A stretch of 64,000 nucleotides of DNA from Manihot esculenta. Taxonomy: Eukaryota > Streptophyta > Magnoliopsida > Malpighiales > Euphorbiaceae. The notes under the pieces were generated by a model that saw only the letters and a list, made by a program, of their open reading frames with translations, searched no databases and was not told the DNA's origin. Shown here piece by piece: positions 11,942-24,135 of the stretch. The stretch spans positions 31,708,158 through 31,772,157 of the forward strand of contig NC_035163.2 of NCBI RefSeq assembly GCF_001659605.2, read 5' to 3'. Position numbers and translations under genes: made by a program. The first letter of the stretch is position 1. Each line of letters starts with the position of its first letter.

Positions 11942-14221
11942 TGTAATACCCGGCTAGACTCCGGTATCGGAATTCCTACCGTCTGGTGGAATCTCGGATG
12001 TCGGAAGCCTCTAGTAGGGTAGAATCATGTTTTCATAAAATGTTTTAAGGTATTTTATGGTTTTTAAGTAAAAAGAAAATGAGTTTTTGCATAAGAACAA
12101 CCTTGGAGGAAAGCTCAGGTTCGGCCGCCGAAACTCAAAGTTCGGCCGCCGAACATGCATGCCTTCGGGAGCGCCTTTAGGCCCCCGAAAGCACAAGTGA
12201 GGGAAGTCCAGGTTCGGCCGCCGAACATGGCATGCATGCGGAGGCACATTCGGCCCCCGAACGTGGCCTGGCCAGCCACTATAAAAGGGTCCCTTAGCCG
12301 AAAACGGGCGAGTTTTCCCCATTTTCGGCCAAGGTGAGCTTTCCGCCGCCCCTCACCGATCTTTGATGCTTTTCCTGTAGATCCTTCAAGTTTTTCACTT
12401 GTTTTAACTTTGTTTTGAAGATTTGAGCTTTTGAGCAAAGTTTTGGAGCTTTGAGGTTCAAGAACTCAAATCTCTCCCAACCCCAGGTTTGGTCGCCTCT
12501 ACTCTCGATCTTCAAGAGGTAAGAGTCGATCTCTAGCTTATATTATGTTTTAAGCAAGTTTTATGAAGTTCATGGGGGTAGAATGCATGTTTAGGTTTTA
12601 GTTATGTTTATGGGTATAAATGTATGTTCATGAACAATGTGGCTTGCAAATGCTTGTGTATGTGTGTTGTAGTTGGGGTTTAAGTTAGTTTGAGACCCCT
12701 AGGAGCTTGTGTGCATGTTTTGGTTGAGCTAAATGCATGATGGTATGAATTTGAGGCTTTTGTGCATGTTTGAACCAAGTTTCTGCCCTTTGGGAGAAAC
12801 CAGGTTCGGCAGCCGAAGGGACTTTCGGCCGCCGAACCCTCTTGTGGAGGCAGCCTTCGGCTGCCGAAGTTTGCCCCCGAAAGGAGACTTTCGTCTCTGT
12901 CTGGGAGTTTCGGCCGCCGAAAGTGCCGCCGAACATGCATGAGTTTCGCCTCTGTCTGGGAGTTTCGGCCACTGAAGGTGCCGCCGAACCTGCCTGACTT
13001 TCGGCTCTGGAGGGACTTTCAGCCGCCGAACCTGCCGCCGAAAGTGCCCTGTCCAGCCCTTTCTTGCATGTTTTTCTATGATTATTCCATGATGTTTTAG
13101 GGGGTTTTGGGGGATAGTTTAGAGTTATGTTCATGTTTGTTTGGTCCCTCATTTGAGTCCACCTGTGTAGGTTCGGACCCGAGGAACCGAGGACCCCAGC
13201 AGTGAGTCTGTTGCCCCAGTGTCTGGTCAGAGCTATCCAGAGGTGAGTGGAATAACTTATTATGTTTTAAAGAAAAGAATGAACTTTTCAGCATGTTTCA
13301 CGCATCATGAATACCATGTGATGAATTAGGTTGCTTGCATTAGAATTCACGAATATGTTGCATTGCACATTTTTATGTTGATGTGGATGAATGTTGGATG
13401 ATCCATAGCCCTCGATCTATGATATGACGATGTGATATGTACGGTACGGAAAGTAAGACCAGTGGGACCCATTCTACGTTCGCTGGCACTATGTAAGAGA
13501 AAGACCAGGACCCATTCTACGTTCTGGCACAGTTGGACACTGTTATGTTATGATATGTAAGGGAAAGACCAGGGCCCATTCTACGTTCTGGCACAGTTGG
13601 ACCATGTAGAGGGCTATCGGTGACAAGTTCATCCTTGATGTGATTAGCTGTGATGTGATGCATTCCATGTCCTCATATGATTTAAATGTTTTATTATTCT
13701 GCTCACTGGGCTCTAGTAGCTCATCCCTCTCCCATTTTCCCCAGGATTGCAGGTACAGGGTAGACCAGGAGATCCATTAGAGTATTGAAGTCTGGTATAT
13801 GTAATAGATAGTGTGGACATGATAAATGTATTAATGTTATGTAAAAGTACAGTTTCAGTCATGTATTGATATTGAGGATTAGATATTGTGTTTGACATTG
13901 TGTATGAGGTATCCCTTTTATTACATGATCAAAAATGTTTTATAATGTTCATGAAAGCCAACTCATCTCATGTTGTATCGCCCGTTGGGGCATTGATGAG
14001 ATCCCACAGAGGGATCACGATTATGATCATGACTATGTACATGTATGTTCAGGTTGAGTTGGATGTTTGAAGGAAAAGTTTTAAATTTTTATGTATGCTG
14101 TTGATCATGTATGGGATTATACAGGTTTACAGGTTATATGTCAAGCTTGTTACGGGTCCCGGCGGCCTTAAGCCGATCTGGATCCTAGCGCCGGTAGCGG
14201 TCCGATTTTCGGGTCGTTACA
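11942..14221 (+). mobile_element. Solo LTR of a Tekay-type Ty3/gypsy element (TSD ACTCT)
   Basis: A 2280-bp LTR on the plus strand. It starts TGTAATACCCGG and ends GGGTCGTTACA, with exact 5-bp duplications ACTCT at 11937-11941 and 14222-14226. Features shared with the other LTRs here: paired TTCGGCCGCCGAA palindromes at 12120 and 12141, TATAAAA at 12280-12286, and the conserved splice donor AG|GTAAG at 12519. No internal sequence or second LTR is present, so it is a product of LTR-LTR recombination. Open frames rich in SAAES or RPPN inside it come from the palindromic repeats and are not genes. Confidence 0.93.
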
Positions 14222-14231
14222 ACTCTAATGT

Positions 14232-14345
14232 GCGCACTGCATATTTTACATATTTGGGCCTGAGCCAAAATAAAAATAATTGCGCCAACCATCTCCCAGA
14301 TATATCTAATTCCAGATGCACCGATAGGCAGCCGGTAAGTGTTAT
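14232..14345 (+). repeat. 114-bp duplicated segment of the PMD remnant, copy 2
   Basis: Partner of 11823-11936. It continues directly into the rest of the PMD remnant, so this is the copy joined to the right half. Confidence 0.8.
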
Positions 14346-15459
14346 ACCCTAATGTAATGTAGTTTTGTTTTACAACTATAGCATTAAATCCATCATCTTG
14401 TTAGTAATTGTAAACAATATATCATATAGGTGGAGTAATATTATAACTATTACCGAAATTACAACGCATGTACTAGTGCAACTTCGGTACCAACAAGATC
14501 GCATGGAAGCCAAATAGGTCATTATTCTTAATCTTTTAATTACATGTCAATTCTAAATAATAAATTTTAACTTTTTACATTATTTTATCTATGCAGTTTC
14601 TATGGGAGACATACTATAATGATACGGTGGATGATATGCCAGATTATTATCTACAAGGAAGATAAGTATGGCAATCGATTATGCCACTTATTTGTTTTCA
14701 TATTATAGAGTGACATCAACCTAACAGAGTACTGCGACAATTTGGGTTAGTTCAATCTATTCCACAACCACCATGTCAAATAGATGATATGCATGGAATA
14801 AAATTAACATATTCAGCCACAAATTGAATGACCGAATACCAACACTAAATAGCGCTCTGGGAATCAAGGCACCAACTGATTGTCGGCAGCAATTCTCTAA
14901 ACCAATCTTTACATTTTCATTCACAATATATGGAATAGTACAGAAGGATTGCACGTCGGTGTGTCTTAAAAAGGGTGCATCAATTGACGTTGTGCTAACA
15001 TTGTATTCTTTATTAATTACAAAAATAATTACAATACTTAACTTTTAGGATTGATATCTTAATAAATACATTTTACAGGAGGATGGTCTGGAGAACTGTC
15101 ACTTATGGGCGAGTGAAGTTCGTCATCCAATAATGAATAAGATTGGAAATGTAGTCAATTTGATATTTCATGCACTTAAAATGTTTGATCGCATTCCCCA
15201 AATACTACCTCCACAGCCGGCCTCATCTTCCAAACTACTTCCAGATGATGTATATGATGCGCTCTTATCCTCTATAAACCCTCCACGACATCGTCGCCGA
15301 ACTAGTAGGCTGTCAAGGGAGACGGAGATTCCACGACCTATGCTAAGCCCTAGTGTTATGCAGATACCATCACCGGTTGCATTCCATCCATATGGCTCAT
15401 ACACAGAATTAAGCCAATCTTCACACATGCCTACTTATGGAGATGATTATCAGAAATGA

Positions 15460-17736
15460 GCACCAAAATCTTCTTATATGCCTTTTCAGTCATTTACTCC
15501 TTACAATTACGATCAGACTGGAGGGGAATGGATGACTAGTATATCGTTCGACTTTTCTCTCCTGTGCAAACACATACTCCATTAGAGTATGTTTTTCCTG
15601 CATTTCTCCAACAATCACTTAATGATCCCTCAAGCCCATTTAACTTGTTTTTTTCAAATTTCCCTGAGTTATTTTCTTCAACCCCTTATCTAGGGGATTT
15701 TGGTTTTGCAACTCAAGATTCAATTGTTAAGAGAGCTCAAAAGGTCTCGATCTCAATTTCCTAATTTAAATCTATCTATAGCAGATACTGGAAATTGTGA
15801 AGAGGCTCAATAGAAGTCATCATTTGATGAATATCGATACAACACAAAATACCCTCAAAAGAGGAGACCACAACGTTGTGGTACGGGTGATTATCGTTAG
15901 ACGTCATTCAAAACATCAGTATTATCAATTTTATATAATTGAATTTAATTATTATTAACATCATTCTTAATTAAATTAAATTTGTTTAAATTATTATTTT
16001 CACTATTATTTTTTCATTATAAATTATTAACTTCATTTAAAAATTAATAAAGAAGTCCTAAAATATTTAATAAATTTTAATTTTAATATATATAAATAAC
16101 TCATAATATATTTATAGGTAGTAATATATTAAAATTTATAAAATTTTAAATTTAATAATAATTAAATATATTAAAATAATAATTATATATTTTAATATTT
16201 TAATTTTACTTTTAAAATTAATTATAAAATAAATGTTCCGATGATTGCCTATAAAATGAATGTTCAATGATTGCTCAAGGCAATCATCAAAATTTTTGAT
16301 TGCAGGGTGAGAGTAAGCAAATGCTAGCGCTTCTTGCGATGAGCGCTAGGCACTTAGCGCTTCTTGCCTAGCACTTTTTTTGAGAAGCGTCAGGCCTAGT
16401 GCCTGTTTGAGAAGTACCAGGCCTAGCGCTTATTTAAGCGGTGCCAAGACCTGACGCTACTCAAACAAACACCACACACAATTTCTCACTACCACTCAGC
16501 AGTAAAACCTAAAACTCTAAATTCTTTTCTCCCAATTCCAAATTCATAAATAAAAATTAATATAACCCCTATTTGACAAAAGCCGCAGAGCCTCGAGTAA
16601 AAATAAATTTTGATGGAAAAAGATTTGGTCATTTATTAAATGATAAAAACAACATTGATGGGCTATAAGAATTTGACTTTTTCATAAAGTTTTCTTCTCT
16701 AACTTCCGTATTGGAAACGACCCACATTTAAGAGCAAACTGCCACCACATAATGAATTCTACATGAGTCCATGCCAGCAGCCAAAAGTACAAACCATGAA
16801 TCCCAATGCCCAAACTAAGGAGTGACACTTGCTATTGGACCACATATGAGCAAATCTTACAACAAATGTTAAAGATGTTCGGCCCTTCTTCTGTAGCTTG
16901 TTGGTCCACTATGTCTTTCCAACATAAGCATGGACAATACTATGGTTCACACAGCAATACACAACGAAGACTCGCATGCAAGGTGTTGGACTACAATTGT
17001 TCAAAACAATATCAAGAATCCATTCAAATCAAAATTTAACAGCAATAATTATGACAAAATGATCCCACAAGAAAAAAAATCACGACTAAATCAAATTGTT
17101 TTCCCTTGAAATAAATCGAGAATATAAGGTTTACAAAGTAACGTATTCACGCAATCGAAGATAAAATGAGCATCTCCGGTGTGCAAATTACTAGTACAAC
17201 CAATACTGCAAAAATAAGGACCAATGCTGCATACTACTACACCTCCACTGGAACAGCAGCATACGCATTCAGTGGTTCATGTGAGGAGGCCATGCTCATG
17301 CGAACAGTAACTCTCTCTGACTACCTTTCACAGCACACCATCCTATAGTATTTTTGGTCTAGGTGTGTCCACTTCAACAACAATAGGCGAGCCATGGACA
17401 TAGAATAATGCACCACTTTAACAACAATGCATATATGACACCAAACTGTAAATTAACACAAGGTGTTGTGACGGAGACTCAGACTGAACTTTATCCAACA
17501 TTTCCCACCTACATTGTGATTTGCCCATATCAAGCTCCCAGTAAATTTTGTAAACCAAATGAATAAAACCTAATCAAGAGACATTAATTGCTTCATCATA
17601 CAAGTTAAAAGCCAATGAGGGGAAAGTTTGTATTGCAGATCTTCATAATTTATAGGTAATAATTTAAAGATGAGTATATATGCACAAAGTCATTCTATTA
17701 TATGCACATATTCATTCTTATAAGTGCCATATACCT
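15460..17736. other. AT-rich spacer with an inverted repeat and importin 3' flank
   Basis: 15900-16240 is extremely AT-rich. A perfect 10-bp inverted repeat GATGATTGCC (16240-16249) / GGCAATCATC (16279-16288) could form a hairpin. 16320-16460 has several AGCGCT and GCCTAG motifs in loose repetition. From about 17480 to 17736 the sequence should be the importin alpha 3' UTR. No gene is supported. Confidence 0.5.
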
Positions 17737-20700
17737 TTAGCTAAAGTTGAATCCACCAGATGGAGCAGAGGGATCATTTCCACCAAACTGAAAGCCTTGC
17801 TGGGAACCATCACCTGGAGGTAAAGACTCATCATCTTCCTCTAACCAATATGTCTCAAGAACCTTCACTGCCTTCTCATAAATCTCATTATTGTCATGAC
17901 TCTGTAGATTTTCAATCTTTTCTAAACCCTCAGCATCATCTATCATCTGGGCATACATATTATAATCTCCACTGCTTCCCAAATTCTTTTCAGCTTCTCC
18001 AACCTTCAGAATGTTCTCTAACCCTTCGAGACATACAGTGACAATCCTTGGATCAGGACAGACAAGGAGATCACATAAAGGTTTTATGCACCCTTGACTC
18101 ACCAAGTACCTGTCATACAGAACAATAAATTTTATTGTTTAATGAGGGAAGTAATACAAAAAGGTTGAGAAAGTAAGCAATAATGGCACAACACAATCCA
18201 ACAAACAACACATACTTGAGTTGGTCTTGAGTACCACCAGAAGTAGCATTTGAAATTGCCCATGCAGCTTCTTTCTTTATGTCAAACTCAGCATTTTGAA
18301 GCAAGTTAACCAGGGGGCCGATTAAGCCAGCATCAATTACAGCCTACATTCCAAAAGATCAAGACTAAGGCCATGCACATGTGCAATTCATATTCAACAA
18401 ATAGAGCTAAATGGTTTTGTGTAGACGTACACATAAAACAAGTATGACAGTACTTCTAAATTATGATCAGCAGAAGTCTAGAACTTTAAATCAAGTTGCA
18501 TAAAAATACAATAGCTTAAAGCATGAACTTCCTAAGCCGTAAAAACTTGCCTGAATTTGTTGGTTGTTTCCAGCTGTAATATTTGAGATGGTCCAGCAAG
18601 CTTCTTTCTTAATGCTCTTTTTATGATTATGAGTCAACAGGCTTAGAAGATATGGCAGTGCACCATTGTTTATTACACACTAAGAACAAGAAACCCAACA
18701 AAGTTAGCCATCAAACATGTGAAGAACAATATTACAAGTATAGATGCAAAACAGTCACAACACAACCACAAATCTTAAAACTAAATTTATCCAGAGAGTT
18801 AGATTTAGACAGAACAAGAATTGATTGGGCTACTCATATTAACAAAAGCATACGCATCATCAGCTGATTTAGTTAGATCATCTTTCTTGCCTGAGGACAA
18901 GCTTTTGCTTTCACACAAGAGGCTGATGATACAGGCAGAGCAGCAAGGGAGGACCAGTTTAGGCAGTAATATATTCTTATGTTCTAATTTAGAATTTTAA
19001 ATTATAGGAGTCAATTAAGAAATCAATTGAAATTCCCAAAAATAATGATCCACCATATGTGAATTTATACATAGAAAGGAATAAGAATAGAGGAAAGGAA
19101 TTTCAGTCTAGTCCTTTGTTTATACACAGATTGCGAGCTCCCTGATGAGCTTGAATTGAGTATCGCCGACGCTTGAGGAAACAACAAGGCTAAGTCACCT
19201 TTTGCTCACAACTAGGGGTGAGCAGTATTCGGTTCAAATCGAAAAAACCGACAGAACCGAACCGATTTAAAAATTTGGTTTGGTTTTTTATACATTTCGG
19301 TTCGGTTTGGTTTTTAATTTCAAAAATTTTGATTATTTCGGTTCGGTTCGGTTTTGATAAAAAAAAACCGAAAAAACCGAACCGAACCGACTAGTGATAA
19401 TAATATGTTTTTTCAATAATATAGAGAAATTAAATCATATTAAGATTAAAATATTTTAATTAAATTTTAAAATATTAAAAATAAAGTGTAAAAAATAAAA
19501 AAATTATTAAAAATCGAAACCGATAAAACCGAACCGAATCGAACCGAATCAGACCGGTTCGGTTCGGTTTCTGACCAAAATCGGTTCGGTTCGGTTTTCA
19601 TAAACACTAAAATTTTGATTTTCGGTTTATTCGGTTCGATTCAAAACCAAAACCGAACCGACCGAATGCTCACCCCTACTCACAACCATCCCATGATGTG
19701 ATACACAATCTGGGGCCTTATCAAAATCCTACAACCATCAGCCAAAAGCTTCCAAATTCCTTAGTCTTTTATAACCTACCCTGTAGCATATAAAGACCTA
19801 CCATTTCCAATGGTTCACAAGTTAATTAAACAAGTGATGCCATAGGAAGTTCTTTATGATTCTTATCCCATTGATGCTATTTCTTTTGTTTTTGTTCAAA
19901 TAGCTTAATTTTGCACTTTTAATACCATAAATGAATTTTATGAACAATTAACAATATTTACCCGATAGAAAAAAGAAAATTGCAATTGTAAAATCTAATT
20001 TCTATTGAAAAACAATGATACCTGTGTCTGGATGTCATCCCCAGTCACAATATTTCCAACAGTACGAAGGGCAGGAACAAGAACTGATGGAGATGGATGG
20101 CTGAAACAGTACAAATACATTAAACCACCAAGTTCATAGTATGGGACAAAAGAAACTAAATGAAGCAATTGATAAAATGTTACTCACAGGAGGAGCTCAA
20201 TAAGTCGGGGACAGACACCTGCCTCAATCACAGCTTGGATTTTGTCATTTGTACCGTCAGAAAGATATGATTGTGCCCAACAGGCATCAGTTAAAACTTC
20301 TTCATCAGTTGAATGTACAAGACGTTCAAGTGCTGGAAGTGCTGGTCTCACCTGCCCATCAAATTGCATGAGTTGTGAACTCTGAAGAAAAGCTAAAACA
20401 AAAATCCAATTCATGCCTAATAATTCCCAGAAGCAAAAAATAACCTGTTCAAATGGAGGCTGTGGCTTGCCCCTGCAGAAGTTTGATAGTGTCCAGGTTG
20501 CGTTCCTCAGCATTGAGAGCTTTGCGTGCTCATTCAGCTGAGCCAACAGGGGAAGTAGTGCTCCATGGCTGAGAACAAGATCACGACATTTTGGGGAGTC
20601 ACCAGCAATATTTCCCAATGCCCACACAGCCTACAGTTTCACAAAGGATAATTTTAGAATCCCCAAATGCTTTCCCTAATCACACCCAACAAATCAATTG

Positions 20701-21598
20701 CAATAACTGGAGCAGCAATAAATATTACATACCTGCTCTCGAACATCATCACTGGGAGAAGCAAGAAGCTTTACAAATATTGGAACTGCACCCTGATCAA
20801 TTACCACCCTAGTGTTCTCTGAAGTTCCAGAGGCAATGTTTGTGAGGGCCCAAGCAGCCTCAAACTGTACAGGTTCCATGTTTTGGCACAAATAGATACG
20901 TATCAGCAAGCCACTCTAGTTTAAAATTAATGACGATACAAATATAATAAACTGCTTTAAAGTACAAAATCGGACCTGGAGTTGAGGAAAATCTTCCCTC
21001 ACAAGAAACTCAACAAATCGAGGAACAACCCCAGATTGTATGACTTCCTCAATTGGAGGACTTCGTTCTGATATTATTAGTTTTAGAAATTTAGTCGCAG
21101 CAAATCAAGGCATTAAGAAGCAATTTACAAATGCATAAATACCAATTGAAAGCAGTTTCCGAAACTGAGTGGTGGCTTCCAGCTGCAAGCTGCCATCATC
21201 AGACCAAACGCCAGCGACCATTGAAGGCAAACTTTCTAACTGGAATTTAAGGAAAAATGACAACCGTCAAAAAACAATATAAATCCAAAAACATGAATCC
21301 CAAGCTTCGGTTATAAAAACCCACAAAGTTCACAGCAAAACACCCGAAACCCTAACTCAAATGAATTCAGAGTATGAATAGTAGACACCTTCTTTTCCAT
21401 GGTAGAAGAAATGACAGTGGGAGGGAACTGCTGAGCCTGAAGGCCTTCACGGCGCTTCTTCTGCAAGCTCTCTTCGCGCTTGCTCTTTCGGATCTCCACC
21501 ATGTTGTCCTCTCTCCTCCGCCGACCTTCATCGGCGTCGACCGCGACCTTGTAACGGTTCCGGCGAACCTCGGTTCTAGCGCTGGGCCTCAACGACAT
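17737..21598 (-). CDS. Importin subunit alpha (nuclear import adaptor), complete, ten exons
   Basis: Cytosolic adaptor that binds classical nuclear localisation signals and hands cargo to importin beta. Exons, in coding order: 21389-21598, 21143-21239, 20976-21067, 20733-20864, 20445-20630, 20188-20351, 20022-20100, 18551-18679, 18216-18343, 17737-18109; they join in frame to 529 residues, the usual size. Residues 1 to about 70 are the importin-beta-binding domain ([34 protein letters not shown]). Armadillo repeats follow with the NLS-binding tryptophan/asparagine ladder: [45 protein letters not shown]. The C-terminus has the acidic [18 protein letters not shown] and GGFNFS tail. Intron 8 uses a GC donor (CAG|GCAAGT). 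ARM 5 reads WAQSYLSDG where WALSYLSDG is usual. Closest to the Arabidopsis IMPA1/2 group by resemblance. Confidence 0.96.
19213..19678. mobile_element. hAT-type MITE in importin alpha intron 7
   Basis: A 466-bp non-coding element with perfect 12-bp terminal inverted repeats TAGGGGTGAGCA and TGCTCACCCCTA, flanked by exact 8-bp target duplications CTCACAAC (19205-19212 and 19679-19686), the hallmark of hAT transposition. The interior is dominated by AACCGAACCG / CGGTTCGGTT runs in both orientations, so a transcript could fold on itself. It lies within the 1.34-kb intron between exons 7 and 8 and leaves the splice sites untouched. Confidence 0.95.
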
Positions 21599-23324
21599 GA
21601 TTAACTAGAAAGCTTAAGAAGAAGGTTGTGGTTTTGATTTGAGATACAGCGAAGCAAACCCTAGCGATTGATTGAGTAGATATTTGATTGGGAGGCAAGG
21701 CAGCACGGTGGGTAGAGAGTAAGAGTGCAAAATGAGTTGAGGTTTCGAAATATTTATTGTAGTTCTAATGCCTTTGGGCTTTTCATTTTTAACAGAAGAC
21801 TTGCCTGCCCTCTTCTTTCACTTACAAATTCTTTTCTTATTTTGAAGATTTATCGCTTTTATTTAACTTTTAAAAGAAAAAACTGAAGTTAAATATTGAA
21901 TTAATTTTAAAATTGATTCAATTTTTGCCCTTTGCAGTCTATTTGGGCCATCGGAACCAGATTATATTTGGTGATTCAATAAGACCACGAAGGACTGGTT
22001 TGATATTATTATTTCAATTATCACAAATATATAATTTAAAAATAAAATATTTTATATATAATCAAATGAGAATCACAATCTTAAATAGAATTTTAGAAAG
22101 GTTGTTAAATATGTAAAAGAAAAGGAAAGTATAATATTAAAAAAAGATATTTATATCTTCATATCCTATTAAAATTATCAAAAATATTTTTTAAAATAAG
22201 TAAAAAGTCGGACTAAAACTGAACCCACTGCTGTCAGGATATTGTTTGTGAAAGCAGTAGTGTCAAGTATTACCGGGAAGCAAGAGACACAGTTAGTAAC
22301 GAAAAGACTCCATCAGCAGAGAACAGGCCTTGTTTGATGAAGAGGCAAAATGGAATAGATCCTTCAACAAAATTGTATAAACATAACAAAGTAAAAAAAA
22401 AAAAAAGGTGTGATTCCAGGTGGAGAGAGAGAGTGAGACAAGATGGCATCTGGGTCTAATGAAGAATTAGCAAGCTGGCCAAATTTTTGTGGGTAGGGTG
22501 AGAAATTTTAATATAAGAATGGAGGGCCTAGAATTGAACGAGAACAAAAAACCAATTATATTATTAATCCCTCCAGAATTGACATTGAAAGAGAGTGTTT
22601 ATGTTGTGATGGAAATTCCAATCAGACAAGAACAAATGACAGAAATTAATTAAGTTGACACATGAAGCATCTAGGAATTGCAAATTCCCCCGAATTGAAC
22701 TCAATAATGCACACAAAACACTCTACCTAGGGTTGATGGTTATGGTCAACTAGTCAAATCATGTGCTCCCTTGTTGTCATTTGTTGTACAAATAGTAAAA
22801 GCAAACATGGCCTTTTGTAAATATTTACATAATTATATTTTCTAACAGTTAACTAGAAAAAGCTGGCATCTCAGGATTAATCTCATTATTCTTTGAGAGC
22901 TTAAACCTAGTTAGAGGAAAAAATTAATATTATCTCAAAAGCCAATAGCCTCCACCATCAAACAAATAAAGATCATATATTAAAAATAGAATATTATTTC
23001 CTCCAAACTCCACCCTGTATTATTTCGCTGTATCCTTAATTAGTTATCACAAAAAAAAAACTTTTGTTTTTTTGAAATGGCAAAAAAAAGAAAAAAACTT
23101 TTAATTTCCCCCTCACAAAAAATCATGATAATTATATAACCATAAAAGCTTCCACCCATTTAATCCTTTCATGATAATTACATAACCATAAAAGCTTCCA
23201 CCCATTTAATCCTTTCTTAGTCTCTCTTCGCCAAATGAGTCTCTAGCAAAGAAAAAAAGGCCAACCTCCATATAACGCATACCCGTTTCCCCATTCTTTC
23301 TCTTTCTGTCTCTTTCCGGGAAAA
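21599..23324. other. Shared upstream region of importin alpha (-) and DUF3511 (+)
   Basis: The two genes are divergent. The first 130 bp or so should be the importin 5' UTR. The rest is AT-rich, with a GA-rich run near 22423-22436 and the 46-bp duplication at 23125-23216. No additional gene is supported. Confidence 0.55.
23125..23216 (+). repeat. 46-bp tandem duplication in the DUF3511 promoter
   Basis: Units 23125-23170 and 23171-23216 differ at one base (TATATAAC against TACATAAC). Each contains CATAAAAGCTTCCACCC. The array ends about 110 bp before the ATG, so it lies in the proximal promoter or leader. Confidence 0.92.
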
Positions 23325-23723
23325 ATGAGTCTGGCAGAAAGTACGAAAGACATGGAAGAGTTCAGGGAAGCTCATTGGAGGAATTGCAATGAAGACATTC
23401 AGTTTGAAGCCAGACCCTGCAGCGGTTTACCAGGAGATGATGTAAGAATCCCACCGCCAAAACGGCAACCTCATCCTCATCCTCCTCCTCCACCTCCTCC
23501 TCGTTACCATAAATGTTCAAAATCAACAGGATCTGCATGGAATCAGAAAAAGAAAGCAAACACATATCCCTCGTCATGGAGTTTTAGCGATGCTGAAGTG
23601 AAGAGGCAAAGGCGAGTTACCAAGTACAAGTCCTATGCCGTTGAAGGCCAAATGAAGGCTTCTGTCAGAGATAGCTTTCGCTGGTTCAAGAACAAGTGGT
23701 GTTCGATTTTGCATGGATACTAG
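23325..23723 (+). CDS. DUF3511 family protein
   Basis: Single-exon gene for 132 residues. The C-terminal 45 or so residues are the conserved plant DUF3511 region: RQRRVTKYKSYAVEGQMKAS, then VRDSFRWFKNKWCSILHGY. It is basic and ends in the hydrophobic/aromatic motif common to the family. The N-terminal half is variable and has a His/Pro run (PHPHPPPPPPP) from a CCT/CAT repeat. No signal peptide or membrane segment is seen. The molecular function of the family is unknown. The start follows a CT-rich leader (TTTCTCTTTCTGTCTC), and an in-frame upstream start is absent nearby. Confidence 0.88.
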   Translation: MSLAESTKDMEEFREAHWRNCNEDIQFEARPCSGLPGDDVRIPPPKRQPHPHPPPPPPPRYHKCSKSTGSAWNQKKKANTYPSSWSFSDAEVKRQRRVTKYKSYAVEGQMKASVRDSFRWFKNKWCSILHGY

Positions 23724-24135
23724 CAATTCTGGAAAATAATTATAACAAAATTTTCGTCTTGGGGTAAGACTATGGAGAAGACGAGTTGATGCAAGAATGA
23801 GTTTGGCAACCATTAGATTAAACATTTGTCCATTTAATATGTGTACTTGGATTAATTATGGACAAATCTCAATAAAAATATCCAATCTAATGGCTATTGA
23901 ATTCTCTTTTCATTTTTTCAAATTAATGGATTTTTCTTTTCTCTATTTCTTGGATAAAAATTTGCAAAATATGGTTTTTTGCATGCCGAGTATTAATTTC
24001 TGTACAGCTAGCTATTTCTTTTGTATAATGAAAAGCCTTTGGAGAGATGATAGAATTAGAAAATTGCAATTTTTTATATGTCTTTTTTATTTTGTTAGAA
24101 TAGAATTAGAATTATATACATCAGATGTGAAGGGC
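23724..24135. other. DUF3511 3' flank up to the copia LTR
   Basis: AT-rich sequence that probably includes the 3' UTR. The open frame here has no family resemblance. The copia 5' LTR starts near 24136. Confidence 0.5.

Larger units (their letters stand above)
11181..15459 (+). pseudogene. Plant-mobile-domain (PMD / MAIN-like) gene remnant split by a solo LTR
   Basis: PMD proteins are encoded by some MuDR-like and gypsy-like transposons and by domesticated MAIN-type host genes. The left part (11181 to about 11620) reads MWDEPHDTGVI, then DDRLILYLHASGFYGTVQLG and LPHGEYTITLQDMGII, typical of the PMD N-terminus, with a frame break near 11510. The right part (about 14460-15100) gives WETYYNDTVDDMPDYY, MPLICFHIIE, HQPNRVLRQFGLVQSIPQ, CQIDDMHGIKL and IALWESRHQ, interrupted by several stops. 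The frame 15133-15459 is the C-terminal tail (HPIMNKIGNVVNLIFHALKM, then a serine/proline-rich part). A 2.28-kb LTR occupies 11942-14221. Stops and frameshifts make a working product very unlikely. The PMD assignment rests on remembered family motifs. Confidence 0.72.

Noticed and set aside
12011..13152. Open frames on both strands rich in SAAES, RRPKVPS or FGGR text (also at 25981, 28958, 30189, 34746, 43530, 60607, 61213)
   Set aside because: They arise from the palindromic TTCGGCNGCCGAA repeats of the LTRs, which read open in many frames. They recur in every LTR copy and have no start context or family similarity.
16240..16288. Hairpin GATGATTGCC/GGCAATCATC as a possible microRNA precursor
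   Set aside because: The stem is only 10 bp and lies in very AT-rich DNA; too short for a plant microRNA foldback.
16806..17348. Two plus-strand open frames left of the importin stop
   Set aside because: Short, AT-rich, no family motifs, and partly in the probable 3' UTR of importin alpha on the other strand.
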